Below, piece by piece: positions 1-11,434 of a stretch of DNA of 64,000 nucleotides. The stretch covers positions 30,872,896-30,936,895 of the forward strand of contig CM057155.1 in NCBI GenBank assembly GCA_029962745.1, read 5' to 3'. Position 1 is the stretch's first letter, and every line of letters begins with the position of its first letter. The notes under the pieces are model-generated. The model searched no databases and was not told the DNA's origin. It saw nothing but the letters and a program-made list of their open reading frames with translations. The position numbers and the translations under genes are program-made. This stretch comes from Echinometra lucunter. Taxonomy: Eukaryota > Echinodermata > Echinoidea > Camarodonta > Echinometridae.

Positions 1-257
1 AAAGCCACTGTAAGGTGCCAACAGGGAGAAAAAACAGAAAGATCTTGAATAGACCATGTAGAATGGGAGAGATGGGAAAGACGAGAATAGGGGGAGAGAA
101 CGAGGTTAGAATCGAACGGAAGTTGTTCAAACATGGCACCTACAACAGTGTACAACATGGGCAAACAGCTGAGCTACCGGTTGCCAAATTTTGACATGTG
201 CACATGAACAAACTGTCTTTGTGAAATTGAACAATGGCAGCTAAATCAAGCACACAA

Positions 258-526
258 CACTATGAACATAGCGGACAAAGAAAGCGGACAAAATAAACAA
301 CCTCTCATTCTACCCTTCACAATGGTTCTGGTAGTCAAGAGAACATCCCTTCACAGCTATTATGTTTAATCATGTAGTTCCAGGTGAATATGCATGTGAC
401 ACCTGTTCCACATATTTTAGACAATAGCAGTGAAGGGATGTTCTTTTGACTAACAGAACCATTGTGAAGGGTAGAATGAGGGGTTGTTTATTTTGTCCGC
501 TTTCTTTGTCCGTCATGTTCATAGTG
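258..526. repeat. Long inverted repeat (foldback), ~100-bp arms
   Basis: Positions 258-360 are nearly the reverse complement of 424-526: CACTATGAACAT at the left end matches ATGTTCATAGTG at the right, and the arms continue through GCGGACAAAGAAAGCGGAC and CATTCTACCCTTCACAATGG. About 63 bases separate the arms. This is the shape of a foldback or MITE-type element. I could not define a target-site duplication, so the superfamily is open. Confidence 0.75.
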
Positions 527-1059
527 TAAGAGTGTACCTGGCTAGAAAATGAGACAATTAAGCTCCAGGCTTCTCTCTACATATCGATGTATTCTTTCTG
601 TAAAGTTATGCGATTAAATCATAGCTATACGAGGTGTTATATTTTCATGATGACGAAATAACAGGAAAGGATATTCTTATGCCTTTGCCTAATTTTACAA
701 AGTCTCTACAAATTGGATCTCTCTGAAACATGATGTAGTCAACCTTGATCTGATTTTGTAAATCCTCTTTTTCAAGCGGGAAGGAGAAGGGTCCCTTTTA
801 CCAACGACGAAATGATCTTTCTCTCTTCTACTTCAAACACAGTCTTTATCTTCTGTTATATTTCTTTTATATTTCTCATACTCCGAAAGGGTCGACAGAA
901 ATAAAGTTCAAAGTTCAAAGTTCTCTTCTCAAATCATTTTGCTTTCTCTCCCTCTCTTTCATTCTTTTTTCTACCATTTCAACAAAATTATTTTCTCTCA
1001 CGTCTTTAACTCTTTCTTTTCCTCTCTCCAATACTTTTCCACTATACGATATCGGTCTG
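527..1059. other. No gene seen; possible LINE tail
   Basis: AT-rich sequence without coding character. Short iterations of TTCAAAG at about 904-922, just after AATAAAG, resemble the 3' tail of a non-LTR retrotransposon. The pyrimidine-rich stretch after 930 leads into the minisatellite. Confidence 0.4.
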
Positions 1060-2648
1060 TGTGTCTCTCCATTTCCACATTCTCTCCATCTCACTAAATT
1101 TCGTTGTATCTGTCTCTCCGTCTCACTAAATTTCGTTGTATCTGTCTCTCCGTCTCACTACATTTCTTTATATCTTTCTTTCCATCTCCATAAATTTCGT
1201 TGCATCTCTGTCTCTCCATCTCCATAAATTTCGTTGTATCTTTGACTCTCCATCTCACTAAATTTCGTTGTATCTCTGTCTCTCCATCTCCATAAATTTC
1301 GTGGTATTTTTGTCTCTCCATTTCGTCCATGAATTTTGTTGTATCTCTGACTCTCCATCTCACTAAATTTCGTTGCATCTCTGTCTCTCCATCTCACTAA
1401 ATTTCGTTGCATCGCTGTCTCTCCATCTCCCTAAATTTCTTTGCATCGCTGCCTCTCCATCTCACTAAATTTCGTTGTATCTCTCTCTCCATCTCACTAA
1501 ATTTCGTTGCATCTCTGTCTCTCCATCTCACTAAATTTCGTTGAATCGCTGTCTCTCCATCTCACTAAATTTCGTTGTATCTCTGTCTCTCCATCTCACT
1601 AAATTTCGTTGAATCTGTCTCTCCGTCTCACTACATTTCTTTATATCTTTCTTTCCATCTCCATAAATTTCGTTGCATCTCTGTCTCTCCATCTCCATAA
1701 ATTTCGTTGTATCTTTGTCTCTCCATCTCCCTAAATTTCGTTGTATCTCTGTCTCTCCATCTCCCTAAATTTCGTTGCATCTCTGTCTCTCCATCTCACT
1801 AAATTTCGTTGTATCTCTGTCTCTCCATCTCACTAAATTTCGTTGTATCTCTGTCTCTCCATCTCACTAATTTTCGTTGAATCTGTCTCTCCGTCTCACT
1901 ACATTTCTTTATATCTTTTTTTCCATCTCCATAAATTTCGTTGCATCTCTGTCTCTCCATCTCCCTAAATTTCGTTGTATCTCTGTCTCTCCATCTCACT
2001 AAATTTCGTTGCATCTCTGTCTCTCCATCTCACTAATTTTCGTTGAATCTGTCTCTCCGTCTCACTACATTTCTTTATATCTTTTTTTCCATCTCCATAA
2101 ATTTCGTTGCATCTCTGTCTCTCCATCTCCCTAAATTTCGTTGTATCTCTGTCTCTCCATCTCACTAAATTTCGTTGAATTTCTGTCTCTCCATCTCCCT
2201 AAATTTCATTGTATCTCTCTCTCTCCATCTCACTAAATTTCGTTGTATCTCTGTCTCTCCATCTCACTAAATTTCGTTGTATCTCTGTCTCTCCATCTCA
2301 CTAAATTTCGTTGTATCTCTGTCTCTCCATCTCCATAAATTTCGTTGTATCTCTTTCTCTCCATCTCCCTAAATTTCGTTGAATTTCTGTCTCTCCATCT
2401 CCCTAAATTTCGTTGAATTTCTGTCTCTCCATCTCCCTAAATTTCATTGTATCTCTCTCTCTCCATCTCACTAAATTTCGTTGTATCTCTGTCTCTCCAT
2501 CTCATTAAATTTCGTTGAATCTCTGTCTCTCCATCTCACTAAATTTCGTTGTATCTCTGTCTCTCCATCTCCCTAAATTTCGTTGTATCTCTGTCTCTCC
2601 ATCTCACTAAATTTCGTTGTATCTCTATCTCTCCATCTCCCTCTCCAA
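1060..2648. repeat. 34-bp minisatellite, ~46 units, with higher-order units
   Basis: The unit is close to CTCTGTCTCTCCATCTCACT followed by AAATTTCGTTGTAT (34 bp), repeated for about 1.6 kb. Units differ at set positions (CACTAAA, CCCTAAA or CCATAAA; TTGTAT, TTGCAT or TTGAAT). A variant block containing CTACATTTCTTTATATC recurs near 1160, 1632, 1900 and 2065, so blocks of several units were copied together. Reading frames across it are low-complexity artefacts. Confidence 0.95.
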
Positions 2649-2687
<39 letters not shown>

Positions 2688-2693
2688 TTTCTT
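2649..2693. repeat. Poly-C / (CT)n tract
   Basis: A run of C leads into about 20 CT dinucleotides. This simple repeat closes the right edge of the minisatellite. Confidence 0.9.
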
Positions 2694-3059
2694 CATTTCT
2701 CCCTCATGTCTCCCAAACCTACAGGGAGGTCCATACTTGGCGGGTCAAGTGTCGCTCTATCCCCAGGTTTGTCAACATCTGGGGTAATCCTGTTCTCCTT
2801 CTTCTCGAGCATGCACCAGACATTACAGCCTTCCGATGACATTGAACTTTATCCAGCTATACTCTTTAAAGACGGATTTGAGTTATGGTTATGCAATGAT
2901 ATTGTGAACGAAAGTGAATTATTTAGTACTTTAAAAGTGAGGTCAAGTGTGAAGCTTTAGAATCGTTAAGATAATGATAAATTGATTCATTCTTGCAGGA
3001 GGGCACATGCACTTTATACCATGAACTTCAAGTGTAGTTTCATGGTTATAAACAATCAG

Positions 3060-3240
3060 TATAAGGGACCACACACACACGTAGCACGAATGTTGGGGCC
3101 GAAAACTTGGAGTATAAGTTTTGAAGTAGGGTCAAAGGATATTTTTCAACTTCATTTCGAATATGAAGGCTTTTGAAGAGTTTGAAGAGCAGTTCCTAAA
3201 CATACTAAAAGACGACATTTCTACATGATAGTCTTCCAAA
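3060..3240 (+). repeat. Dispersed repeat, second copy near 42830
   Basis: GGGACCACACACA followed by a segment with ATTTCGAATATGAAGGC, TTTTGAAGAG, GACATTTCTACATGATA and GTCTTCC has a diverged match at 42828-42960 (GGGACCACACACA, TTTCAATATGAGGGC, GACATTTTTACCATGATA). The shared order shows a dispersed repeat of unknown class. The flanks at 2700-3060 and 3240-3440 hold nothing I recognise. Confidence 0.5.
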
Positions 3241-3469
3241 CAGACGCAAACACATTATTGGAATTACCAGAATTTTGTCAACTCTGCCATAACTAAACCT
3301 TTTTATCAGCTGAAGCAGAGGAAGAGAATCCTCTCTGAAGTCATTTGGGAGTCATATTGAGCAATGTAAGGATCGTTTCGTTTTCAGATGGAAATCCATT
3401 CTCATAAAAGTGAAATCCACTCGAAAATCAGTCTTTCATAATTACTACTTTGGATTGAATTCCATCAAC

Positions 3470-3665
3470 AGAGGTCTAGGGGAATCATCCCCAGACTGTG
3501 GATCACATTGTGGTTCGAGTCCTGCTACGGCATTTACGTCTTTTGGCATTGTACATTGCCACTCTCCACCCAGGAGCAAATGGGTACTTGCGAGGATTGC
3601 GGCGAGTTTGACCGACTGCCTTAGTTGCTATTGCCCTGCATATAGCCTACGCATGTGAACGATGC
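3470..3665 (+). mobile_element. tRNA-derived SINE remnant
   Basis: A B-box-like GGTTCGAGTCC lies at about 3512-3522. The body CCACCCAGGAGCAAATGGG then TACTTGCGAGGAT matches the body of the SINEs at 7231, 12683, 23930 (minus strand) and 51860, where the pattern is GACCCAGGTGT..GGGTACCTGGCAGG. The tRNA acceptor and D arms are not convincing, so this is a degraded copy. Confidence 0.55.
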
Positions 3666-4382
3666 AAAATGCTAAGAATACTCCCTAAGGAGTTGAGATG
3701 GTGCACACTTGTGTGCGTGCGGGCTATACCTAGAAATCCAGTGATGAGGGGTAATAATAGTAAAGCGCAATGAAGTATTCGCGTAATGCGCTATACAATT
3801 GTATAACATATTAGGCCTATTTATTGTCTCTTTTGGATTGGATTCCACTCCAGCGATGAAGTAATCTCTAAAAGTCCTCCTAAAAGAGTGGATTTTCAAC
3901 TCTTAACTCTTAACCCGGAAGTAAATGGTGACCTGACCAGCTGGGGTAATAATATACAGAGTGCTCAGGAAGAACAGCACTGAAGCTGATAAGGCTTCTC
4001 TTGGGAAACAAAATTATGGTCATTATTACGGTGTCGCCTCATAATGTCCTGAAGTTGGTCAAAGGGGCGTATCACAAAAGATAACAAACGTTAGATAACT
4101 GCCCTATTTCAGTCAGTCTAACGTTCAGTCAAACGACGTAAATACATGAAACCCATACCTAAGAATACTATTTTAACATCGTATGCGATCTAAGAGCATG
4201 AGAAATGTAATAAAAGTCCTCACTCAATTACGTTTTCAATATCAAAACACGTTGAAATCCATATTCTGAGAATCCTATTTTCATTGGCGTAGCCAGACTT
4301 GCTTATGGGGAAGGGGCACAGACGTGTGCGTGCGTGTGTGGGAAGGGGGGTGGTGGTTGTGCCTCTGGATATTTTCCGTCCA
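3666..4382. other. No gene seen
   Basis: Unique-looking AT-rich sequence. I find no exon with splice borders, no RNA gene and no clear repeat. Confidence 0.4.
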
Positions 4383-4500
4383 AACACCTGGGATAGGAGT
4401 AGGGGTAGGGGGTAGGGGGTAGGGGTAGGGGTAGGGTTAACGGACAGGGGATAGGGGGTAGGGGTAGGTATACGGGTGGGGTTACGGGACAGGGGTAAGA
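4383..4500. repeat. Telomere-like G-rich repeat
   Basis: Irregular iterations of TAGGGG, TAGGGGG and TAGGG, including GGGGTAGGGTTAACGG. The pattern resembles a degenerate interstitial telomere-like tract and could form G-quadruplexes on the plus strand. It is too irregular to be a true (TTAGGG)n array. Confidence 0.6.
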
Positions 4501-4853
4501 GTTAATATGACCTTCTTTGGAGGTTGAGCAGGGAGCCATGGCCCCTATGTGACCCTCTGTCTACGTCTGACTAAAACAATGCTACTGAAGAACATTTAAC
4601 ATTAAGTTCATTTCAATTATTTATTAAAGAATTACCACGTTGTGTCGTTATGTCTTTTTCGTAAAATTATAATTTGAATACCTATACTGATAGGTATTGA
4701 ATTAAAGATCTTGTTAAGTTGTTGGCTGTGCCACTTTAATTTGCATTCCAAAGAATTATACTGTAGGTCGAAGTCCGTATCTTTGACACTATCATGAAGC
4801 TATCTTTGACTAGTTTTTCAAGGAAAGTTTAACTGAGGTCTCCTCGCGGGGGG

Positions 4854-5096
4854 ATGCCTACGTGCAGGTGTAGGGGAAAGCAACCCGTGATTGTTGTCAT
4901 CTTATATGCTACATTTACAATTCTATCCTTGATTAAGCTTCAACCAAGCATCACTTCAGAGGTTGCACCGATCCCTAGTTACCATGGTGACCCGATTACC
5001 TCTCATCCAAGATGGAGAGTTCTTGAAAGACCGCGCGTCCTTGAGGATTCGAGACCTTTGGTGCGGGAGCAGAGGGGTAATGTTGAGGAACATCTG
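4854..5096 (+). CDS. Candidate first exon, type II membrane protein
   Basis: An ATG at 4854 opens an 81-codon frame ending at a possible donor (CATCTG|GTATGT) in phase 0. Residues 1-9 are short and basic (MPTCRCRGK). Residues 11-29 form a hydrophobic segment (PVIVVILYATFTILSLIKL), followed by a hydrophilic Pro/Arg-rich stem. This is the architecture of a Golgi type II enzyme such as a glycosyl- or sulfotransferase, but the exon contains no catalytic motif. The reading frame is more GC-rich than its surroundings. The exon at 8006-8074 is phase-compatible. It could also be a chance frame; no family is recognised. Confidence 0.3.
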
Positions 5097-5718
5097 GTAT
5101 GTCTGGAGGTAGCAGCGCACCCCTTCGAGAGCTTATCCTCCTTCTCTAAGTCTCCTTCTCCTCCTTCTGAATGAAGTAATCTTCATCAAACCCTGGTTTG
5201 ATTGAAACAAGAGGATGTTTTCCTTCCAGAAAACCAGAAACATGTGGGAAATGGTGATGACAGAACATTTATTCTCGATCTCATGCTTTCTCTGGCTGCC
5301 TTGCTAACATGCTTGGAGGAAAGGCGACATTACGGATGTAAGACTGGAAGTTCGGGAACCAATACACGTATACAGGGAAGTGGAGACTGAGACAGGTGAA
5401 CTTGAAAGATAGGTCGTGAAGACTATGATGAAGTCTCCTACTTGGTCAGCTAAGATACGTGATGTCTGCTGATATAGCCTTAAAATAATATGGCACATAA
5501 AATCACGTTTAAGTCAATAAAAACACGTTTAAGTCAAGAAAATCTTCGTCAAACTTATAAAAAAATAGCTTTTTCTGCTAGGGCTGGGGTACGTGAATCT
5601 TTTAATTTCAAGCTTGTTAACATGACAGTCCAAACAACAAACGTTTTCATTCATTGCCTTTTAAAACCTTTCTCTACGTCAATCTCCCTTTACATCTCTT
5701 ATCTTCCACACTTGGTAC

Positions 5719-6455
5719 GTACCCCCCCCCCCCCCCCGGCTGTAAACGACGATACCCTTGTGAAACTATATGAAACCAAAAATCAAGTCGGAAGTAGTCA
5801 TTTGCAGTCTTTACAGATGATGCTTGCTTGCCCATCTCTCTGCAACTAGCATCCCGTTTCGAATGACTGGGAGGGGGTTGTGGGCCCGAATTTTACGGCA
5901 AGGTTGCTGCCTGGAATTTTCCAGAGGGGGGGGGGGGGGGGGGGGGAGAGCGGGCATCACGTTGGGATTTATTTGACAACAGAAATAAAGCAGGGGATGC
6001 CCCGTACACCCCCCCCCCACCACCACCACCATTCTTCATTCCACAGTAACCACACCCCTGATGGATGCCATGTCACCTTACACCTTGCTACATCACAACA
6101 AACATTGCCTCCCTGAGAGCGCTGATCAACTTTTCGACGGGAAACAGGCATGTGAGTCAAAGTTCGCGATTTTTTTCTCTCCCTTCAATATTTTCAATAA
6201 TCCATGTTTCATTTCAAAGAGATGACTCGAAGAAACAAGCAGTTTACATGATAACAATCGTAGCAATGTGACCTACATCTACGTCAATTACCCTTTTCTC
6301 CCTCTCCCCTCTTCAGGGGGTTTGGAATTGCGTGTGAGGGTGGGCCTCCCTAAAATGCATCCATCGAATTTTTATGAAGCCCGATTGCTAGTACATCTGA
6401 AGTTAGATTGGAAAGTTCACGCTATTATGTAATGACCCCCCCCCCCCCCTCCCCC
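5719..6455. repeat. Cluster of poly-C and poly-G tracts
   Basis: Poly-C at about 5720-5738, poly-G at about 5926-5946, poly-C with CCA repeats at about 6011-6030 and poly-C at about 6437-6455. These homopolymers create Gly/Pro-rich spurious frames. Sequence between them shows no supported gene. Confidence 0.85.
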
Positions 6456-6759
6456 ACCAATCAAAGTGAGTAGAATTCGTTCTACTTTTCGGCAAAAACG
6501 GACAATGAAAATAAATATGGACATAATAGGTATGAAAATCACGACGATGGTGATCGCGCTCTCATTGTGAATTCTGCTATCTTTGACTGCTGCTTTTTTT
6601 GTGGATTTCTCTTTTCCAGTATCAATTTTCTTTTCTAAATACATCGTGTCAAGCAGACATTTATTTTGTTTTGTATTGACATCAAAAAAGAGAAAATAAT
6701 CTATATTAATTTACAAATTACTGTCAAAACAAAAGATATTCTACGTTTCGTATTATTTC

Positions 6760-6795
6760 GGAAATAATATACTCGAACTTGAACTTGAACTTCCA
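6760..6795 (+). repeat. (TTGAAC)n tail of a non-LTR element
   Basis: AATAATATACTCGAAC is followed by GAACTTGAACTTG iterations. A similar tail ends a retrotransposon-like sequence at 37060-37082. Only the tail is identifiable. Confidence 0.4.
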
Positions 6796-7230
6796 ACATC
6801 TTATATCAGATTATTATCATCTTAAATAAGGCGCAGTGAACGATGATGAGAGAACTTATAACGGAAAGTAAATAATAGGTGTTGAAAGACATGGAGAAGA
6901 CTGTGAGAAACGAGTGAGGGAAATAACTTTGGGAAACGATACACGAGAATTTGAGATGCTAAAGCAATGCAGAGCGAAATGTAATATAAGAATCATCAAA
7001 CAATAGTCGACAAGAAGAAGGATGTATCTCAGATTCCGTCATCTATCATCATCACATTTAGTGTCATATCACACCTGCAGCAAAGAGACCTCCCTCGGTG
7101 CCAGACCTGATCAAGTTCTCATGATTCTCCGTTGCTATGGTAATGACACAGAGATGCTCTCCGTGTCCTTCTCCCAACTCCCTCTTCATCGTCGTGGAAA
7201 ATCCTTCAAATGATCGGTATCGTAGAAGTT

Positions 7231-7490
7231 TCGTGATCTAGTGGATACGTTGCCGGACTGTAGACCACAAGGTTGGCGGTTCGAATCCCGCCGTGGCACC
7301 AATGTCTACAAATGCAACTTTCGACCCTGGTGTAGTAAATAAGTACCCGGCAGGAAGAATTTCTTTGAAATGCAAGAGCGCTGTAATGCCCTCCCCCCCC
7401 CCCCTTGCTAAAAATAACAGTGGAGCGCCAGGAGCGTCAATTCTGACAGACATGAGCGCTATACAAGAACCCACTATCATTATTATTATC
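7231..7490 (+). mobile_element. tRNA-derived SINE
   Basis: The head has an A box (GTGATCTAGTGG), a GTA-type anticodon region (GGACTGTAGACC) and a B box within GGCGGTTCGAATCCCGCC. The 3' strand GTGGCACCA is present, but the 5' acceptor strand does not pair with it, so this is not a functional tRNA gene. The body contains CGACCCTGGTGTAGTAAAT and TACCCGGCAGGAAG. It ends in GAGCGCTATACAAG and an (ATT/ATC)n tail, like the LINE 3' end near 51650. Confidence 0.8.
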
Positions 7491-7608
7491 ATTATCTGCA
7501 TTATGTTAGTTTTAATCGTATTAATGGAGTCTTTGCATCACAAGCACAGGTCTCGCAACCAGGAGGTCCCAGGTTCAAATGTAAGTGGGAAGAGGAGAAG
7601 GAAGGGAG

Positions 7609-7695
7609 GTGGAAGAGGAAGAGGATTAGGAAGAGGATTAGGAAGACGAGGAGGAGGAGGAGGAGGAGGAGGAGGAGGAGGAGGAGGAAGAAGAA
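7609..7695. repeat. Purine tract, (AGG/AGGA)n
   Basis: About 85 bases of almost pure purine with GGAGGAGGAGG iterations. It yields poly-Gly, poly-Pro and poly-Ser frames that are not genes. Confidence 0.9.
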
Positions 7696-8005
7696 TAGAA
7701 TATGAAGGCAGATACCCTGATAGGATGAGAAGAAGAATCGGGGGCAGAAGCCGTGGTAATTTTGTCAGCCATAATATAAACATATGTCATAGAGAACATG
7801 AAGAAAGACAGGTCTAATGGCAGCACTTCAAACAAAGGTAAATTTAGCTGAACTTGACAAGAAACACATCATGTCAGAACGATCGCATGAAGACAAAGGT
7901 TGTCGGAATCTTAAAAACAAGACCCTGAACAAGACTCGAAGCAAGAGCACATCCAGGGACAAAGATCGAAAATATTTTTCTCCTCCATCATTAATGGTTT
8001 GACAG

Positions 8006-8074
8006 GATTTGATGGATGTAAATGTTATCAAAGATAACCCAATTGGCGCCTCTTGGTGTGAACGTTTGACAGAG
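8006..8074 (+). CDS. Candidate internal exon
   Basis: A 23-codon segment starts after a pyrimidine-rich acceptor (GGTTTGACAG|GAT) and ends at a donor-like ACAGAG|GTGAGG, in phase 0 at both ends. It reads DLMDVNVIKDNPIGASWCER then LTE. It could follow the exon ending at 5096 without a frame shift. The frame stays open for 14 codons past the donor, so it may be longer. I do not recognise the family. Intron sequence on either side carries SINE and purine repeats. Confidence 0.3.
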
Positions 8075-8334
8075 GTGAGGACCTTCTTAGATAGCAAGGA
8101 CCAACGGAGAAATTTTTAAGATGGCGTTGTTGATAAGATGATGATTTCTCCCTCTCTGAAGAGTAAACGGACTTCAGTTTTAGTTCTTTGACTTCAAGCT
8201 TAAAGGCACTCTGTAACATCGTTTCCTATCTCTAAAATCATCAGAGATCATTACCAAATAACTCCTCTGTTTATTAGCTTAGCTAAATGAATTGAGAAGG
8301 ATTTCATGAAAGCAAATATCATCGGGATTATTTT

Positions 8335-8352
8335 TGGGGGGGAGGGGAGGGG
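8335..8352. repeat. G-rich tract
   Basis: GGGGGGGAGGGGAGGGGC-type run. A similar G-rich tract sits at about 8785-8825. The stretch 8100-9120 around them shows no gene. Confidence 0.8.
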
Positions 8353-9122
8353 CTCCTGATTGGGAAAAAGCATTCAAAAACGATTTTCTCTAAAATGATA
8401 TTCATCCGATTTAGAACTTCGAAAAACCGTAAATAATTATGATTGTCCTTTGAATGTAATAGAAAAATAGTGAAATGTTTCTGCCGCCAGAGAGCAATTC
8501 GGCAGGAAATGGACAAAATCTGAAATGTTATGAGACCCTGCAAACATGATTAGAATGGCGACGACAAATCGTCATTCGTGAACATCACGTCATCGTTGAT
8601 TCCGATGTTGCGATGAATATGAGTGAAGCTGTTCTAATTAGATCAAAAGGCAGGAAAAATTTATTTATATCGGAGATGCGCAATCGAGATAAGAATGGGT
8701 GCGATCGACACGGATGCAACAATAACAAAAGTGCATCATGGGAGCATCATTCATAGGAGCATCGACTCATTTTCATCACGGATGGGAGGGGGCGGGAAGG
8801 GGGGGGGTGGAGGGAAGGGGGGTGGAGTGAAGTCCGCACATGTTCCAGTAAATGCTTCGCATCGGACAATAACATGCACTGGCGAATCCATATAGGTTTT
8901 TTCCTCGGACCCAATAATGATATAAAGCCTAAAGATAAATTTAATTTGTTCTTAACCCTAATAGCTTTGACGACATAAAAAACCGGCGCAAGTGTCGGCG
9001 CACTGTGGGTTTGGGAATGTGCAGTGTATACCAAACTTGGCCAAGGGATCGGTCCGAGAGGAATCGCCAACTACAGCTATATCAAGATTCAGCTCGTATG
9101 TTGCATGTATTGTATCGCTTTG

Positions 9123-9914
9123 TATAGACCAATTTCACAACGCAAGAGGGCAGCAGACTGTTCGACACAGTTCGACATACTGCGGTGGGCGCTCCAACTT
9201 TTATAGTACACAAGTCAATAGCGCGTTATGTACATTCGTTCGATTTTTTGTCTATTTTGACCAGTATATGCAGATTTATTTTAATATTTGCAATGAGAAA
9301 TTATCAGGGAAGTTCAGGTCGCAGCTATGCGGTGCTCAAATGCCACAAGAATTAGAGAAAGTTTAAGAATTGGAAGCTAAATGAGTGCGATATTCACTCG
9401 CTTTTGACTCATGAAGCCTGTTTGTGTGAGAAGCCGTACTCCCTACACAGGTTTCCGTAAGCAATGTGAAGGAATTCGTCGCCAATGGGTAAGAACATCA
9501 ACAGAAAGGACTTTGAAGTCAAGAAACATTATCATTATGTACTTTGGCGTAAAATTTAATGAGTGAAAAAATGACTTTGTAAACAGGGTAAGATTTAGGG
9601 CTCCCGTTTACTACGGCTTCTATACTGCAATCGAACTTTTACTGACAAAACTAAGTTGAAAAACCATCGAAAGTACAAAAATACATCATACCTTCATCCG
9701 TCAGATATGACCATTGTCTTACCTCATCTACCCATGTATCCATGTTTTATTTTATTGATCTAGAATAAAGTAAATGGAACAATATCGGGGCATATCTCAT
9801 ATCTTACATTCATTTTGTACACAGAGCCAATCGCGGTCAGCGCGCTTGCCCACCGCAGCAATGGCGTCGCCGATAGAGGGCCAAATACATAAACCGGAGG
9901 TGAAATTGGTCTAT
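9123..9914. repeat. Inverted-repeat element, arms TATAGACCAATTTCAC
   Basis: TATAGACCAATTTCAC at about 9123 and CTGCGGTGGGCGCTCC at about 9180 recur in reverse complement at 9899-9914 (GTGAAATTGGTCTATA) and 9841-9855 (CTTGCCCACCGCAG). The arms are about 75 bp and enclose about 640 bp. It looks like a foldback transposon remnant. Confidence 0.55.
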
Positions 9915-10254
9915 AGGATGATGTGGGCATCTCTAGGCATGATCAAGTTAGATTAGTGTAGATACATTTACTTTGGTTTCTCACCCATGGTGGATGCAAA
10001 AATATACATTGCAAACATTGGGTTAAGGTAGTGGAGCCCACGGACTAATAGCGTAGGGGAAACGCAATCGAAATTACGCCCCTTATGCAACGAGCACAAT
10101 GTCTGTTGCGTTTTTAGTAATCATGGTTATAGAGCCTACGTGAAGGCAAGTAACCTATAATGCATATAATGTCAGCAATCCAAAGAAATGTTCATTATGC
10201 ATTCACAAGATATCACCATGACATAGCGCGTCAAAAACGTTGACGACGGTCCTC

Positions 10255-10345
10255 TACGTCAGCCAAATGACGCCTAAGCTGGTCCAGAGCATAGTATTAA
10301 GCCGGAATTCTAATGGCTGGTTCCGTGGGAGCTCAACAATCATTG
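10255..10345. repeat. Diverged repeat related to 9890-9955
   Basis: The minus strand here aligns loosely with 9890-9955 on the plus strand. Both could encode W-x-SLG-x-I-x-L, which reflects a shared repeat rather than a gene. Divergence is high. Confidence 0.35.
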
Positions 10346-10756
10346 CCGAGCAGAAGGAGGGTAAAAAAAATGACAAAACTGAAATTTTGACGAGTTTCTC
10401 TCTGTTTGATTTATAGTCCGTCATCAGTGCGCAAAACAATATATTCCCCGATGAGATGGGATGGCAAGACGAACAGTCATGAAGAAAAGTACACACAGCG
10501 TCCAGTCAATTCGTGTCAAGGCTAGCCTTCGAGTTCAATGGCATCAGAAGGTCGTGTTCATACCAAAATATACCAAAGGTTAAGATTGGTACCTCCGTAA
10601 TAATCAAAGATATTATCATTGATGTCTTAGAACGATGTTTATTCATGACAGGAAAGAAGGCTAGTTTGATAGAGTTTTTGTCACAAAGCAATGAGGACAT
10701 TATTGTTCAAAATCTTTAACTCGTTTTAATGTCCAGGAGCAAAACTTGGCATCGAC

Positions 10757-10793
10757 CCCCCCCCCCCCCCCCCGAGGAACGGGGGGGGGGGGC
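10757..10793. repeat. Poly-C / poly-G hairpin
   Basis: About 17 C bases, then GAGGAACG, then about 11 G bases. The two runs can pair into a GC hairpin. Confidence 0.85.
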
Positions 10794-10888
10794 GTTTACG
10801 TTGTTACCATACTTACCAAGTGGATAGCATACGAGGAAGCATAACAAACCCGGCATGACCGGTTTGAAGATTTCTGAGCCGAGTCCAG

Positions 10889-11022
10889 GGGAGCGTTTCA
10901 TGTAGAGTTTTGTCGGTGAAAATCACCGACAAATGTTATAAGCTACTGAAAATACTCGCATCTGATTGGCTGAAAGCAAATTAGTCGGTGAAAACCACCG
11001 ACTAATTGTTTCATGAAACGCC
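10889..11022. mobile_element. MITE, terminal AGGGGAGCGTTTCATG
   Basis: The left end AGGGGAGCGTTTCATGTAG mirrors the right end TTTCATGAAACGCCCCCTT. Inside each arm is GTCGGTGAAAATCACCGAC or its variant, itself a hairpin. The centre holds CATCTGATTGGCTGAAAGC, a motif shared with other MITEs at 44283 and 48684. No coding capacity. Confidence 0.75.
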
Positions 11023-11341
11023 CCCTTGTTCTATTCCTTTCCATGTTCCTTTTACCCTATTGGTTCTTTCCGTCTTTTTCACATTTCAATAGACTGCTTC
11101 TACTTTAGGAGAACGCTATGATTTTTTTCATTCCTTTCTCCCACATAAGAATCGGGTTTTTTTTTCATGATTGGCCATATGAACTCGTCCAAGCTGTTTC
11201 TTTCCCATCGCGTGCGTGTACTTCCTCGACGGAAACAATTCGGTACAGACGATAATTGAAATATTTTGTGCATAAAAATGCATGTAAATTGTCCCTGGCC
11301 CCACTCCAGAAAGAAATATACCTACCCCCCCCCTCCCCACC

Positions 11342-11375
11342 CCCTTGTCTTAGTCTCTGTCTCTCTGTCTGTCTC

Positions 11376-11430
<55 letters not shown>
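11342..11430. repeat. (TCTG)n / (TC)n microsatellite
   Basis: Compound pyrimidine microsatellite of TCTG and TC units. Open frames across it are artefacts. The surrounding 11030-12340 sequence has no supported gene; a further TCTC/TTTC tract lies at about 11785-11815. Confidence 0.95.

Positions 11431-11434
<4 letters not shown>

Noticed and set aside
1094..2165. Minus-strand frames of 66-94 codons across the 34-bp minisatellite
   Set aside because: They repeat the same RWRDRDTTKF-type phrase because they read a tandem repeat; frame is lost between units and there are no splice signals.
2549..2960. A 125-codon frame continuing out of the minisatellite, with a possible exon after CCTACAG
   Set aside because: Most of it is repeat-derived. 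The non-repeat part is open on both strands and has no clear donor.
7081..7213. A plus-strand terminal exon (ending LHRRGKSFK) or, on the other strand, an exon with GEHLCVITIATENHENLIR
   Set aside because: Both strands are open with plausible borders, neither fits the phase of a neighbouring exon, and no family is recognisable.
7240..7302. A tRNA-Tyr-like gene
   Set aside because: The B box and T arm are good, but the 5' acceptor strand does not pair with the 3' strand and a SINE body follows.
7293..7817. A 174-codon plus-strand frame with a Gly/Arg-rich stretch
   Set aside because: It starts inside a SINE and crosses a purine microsatellite; no family features.
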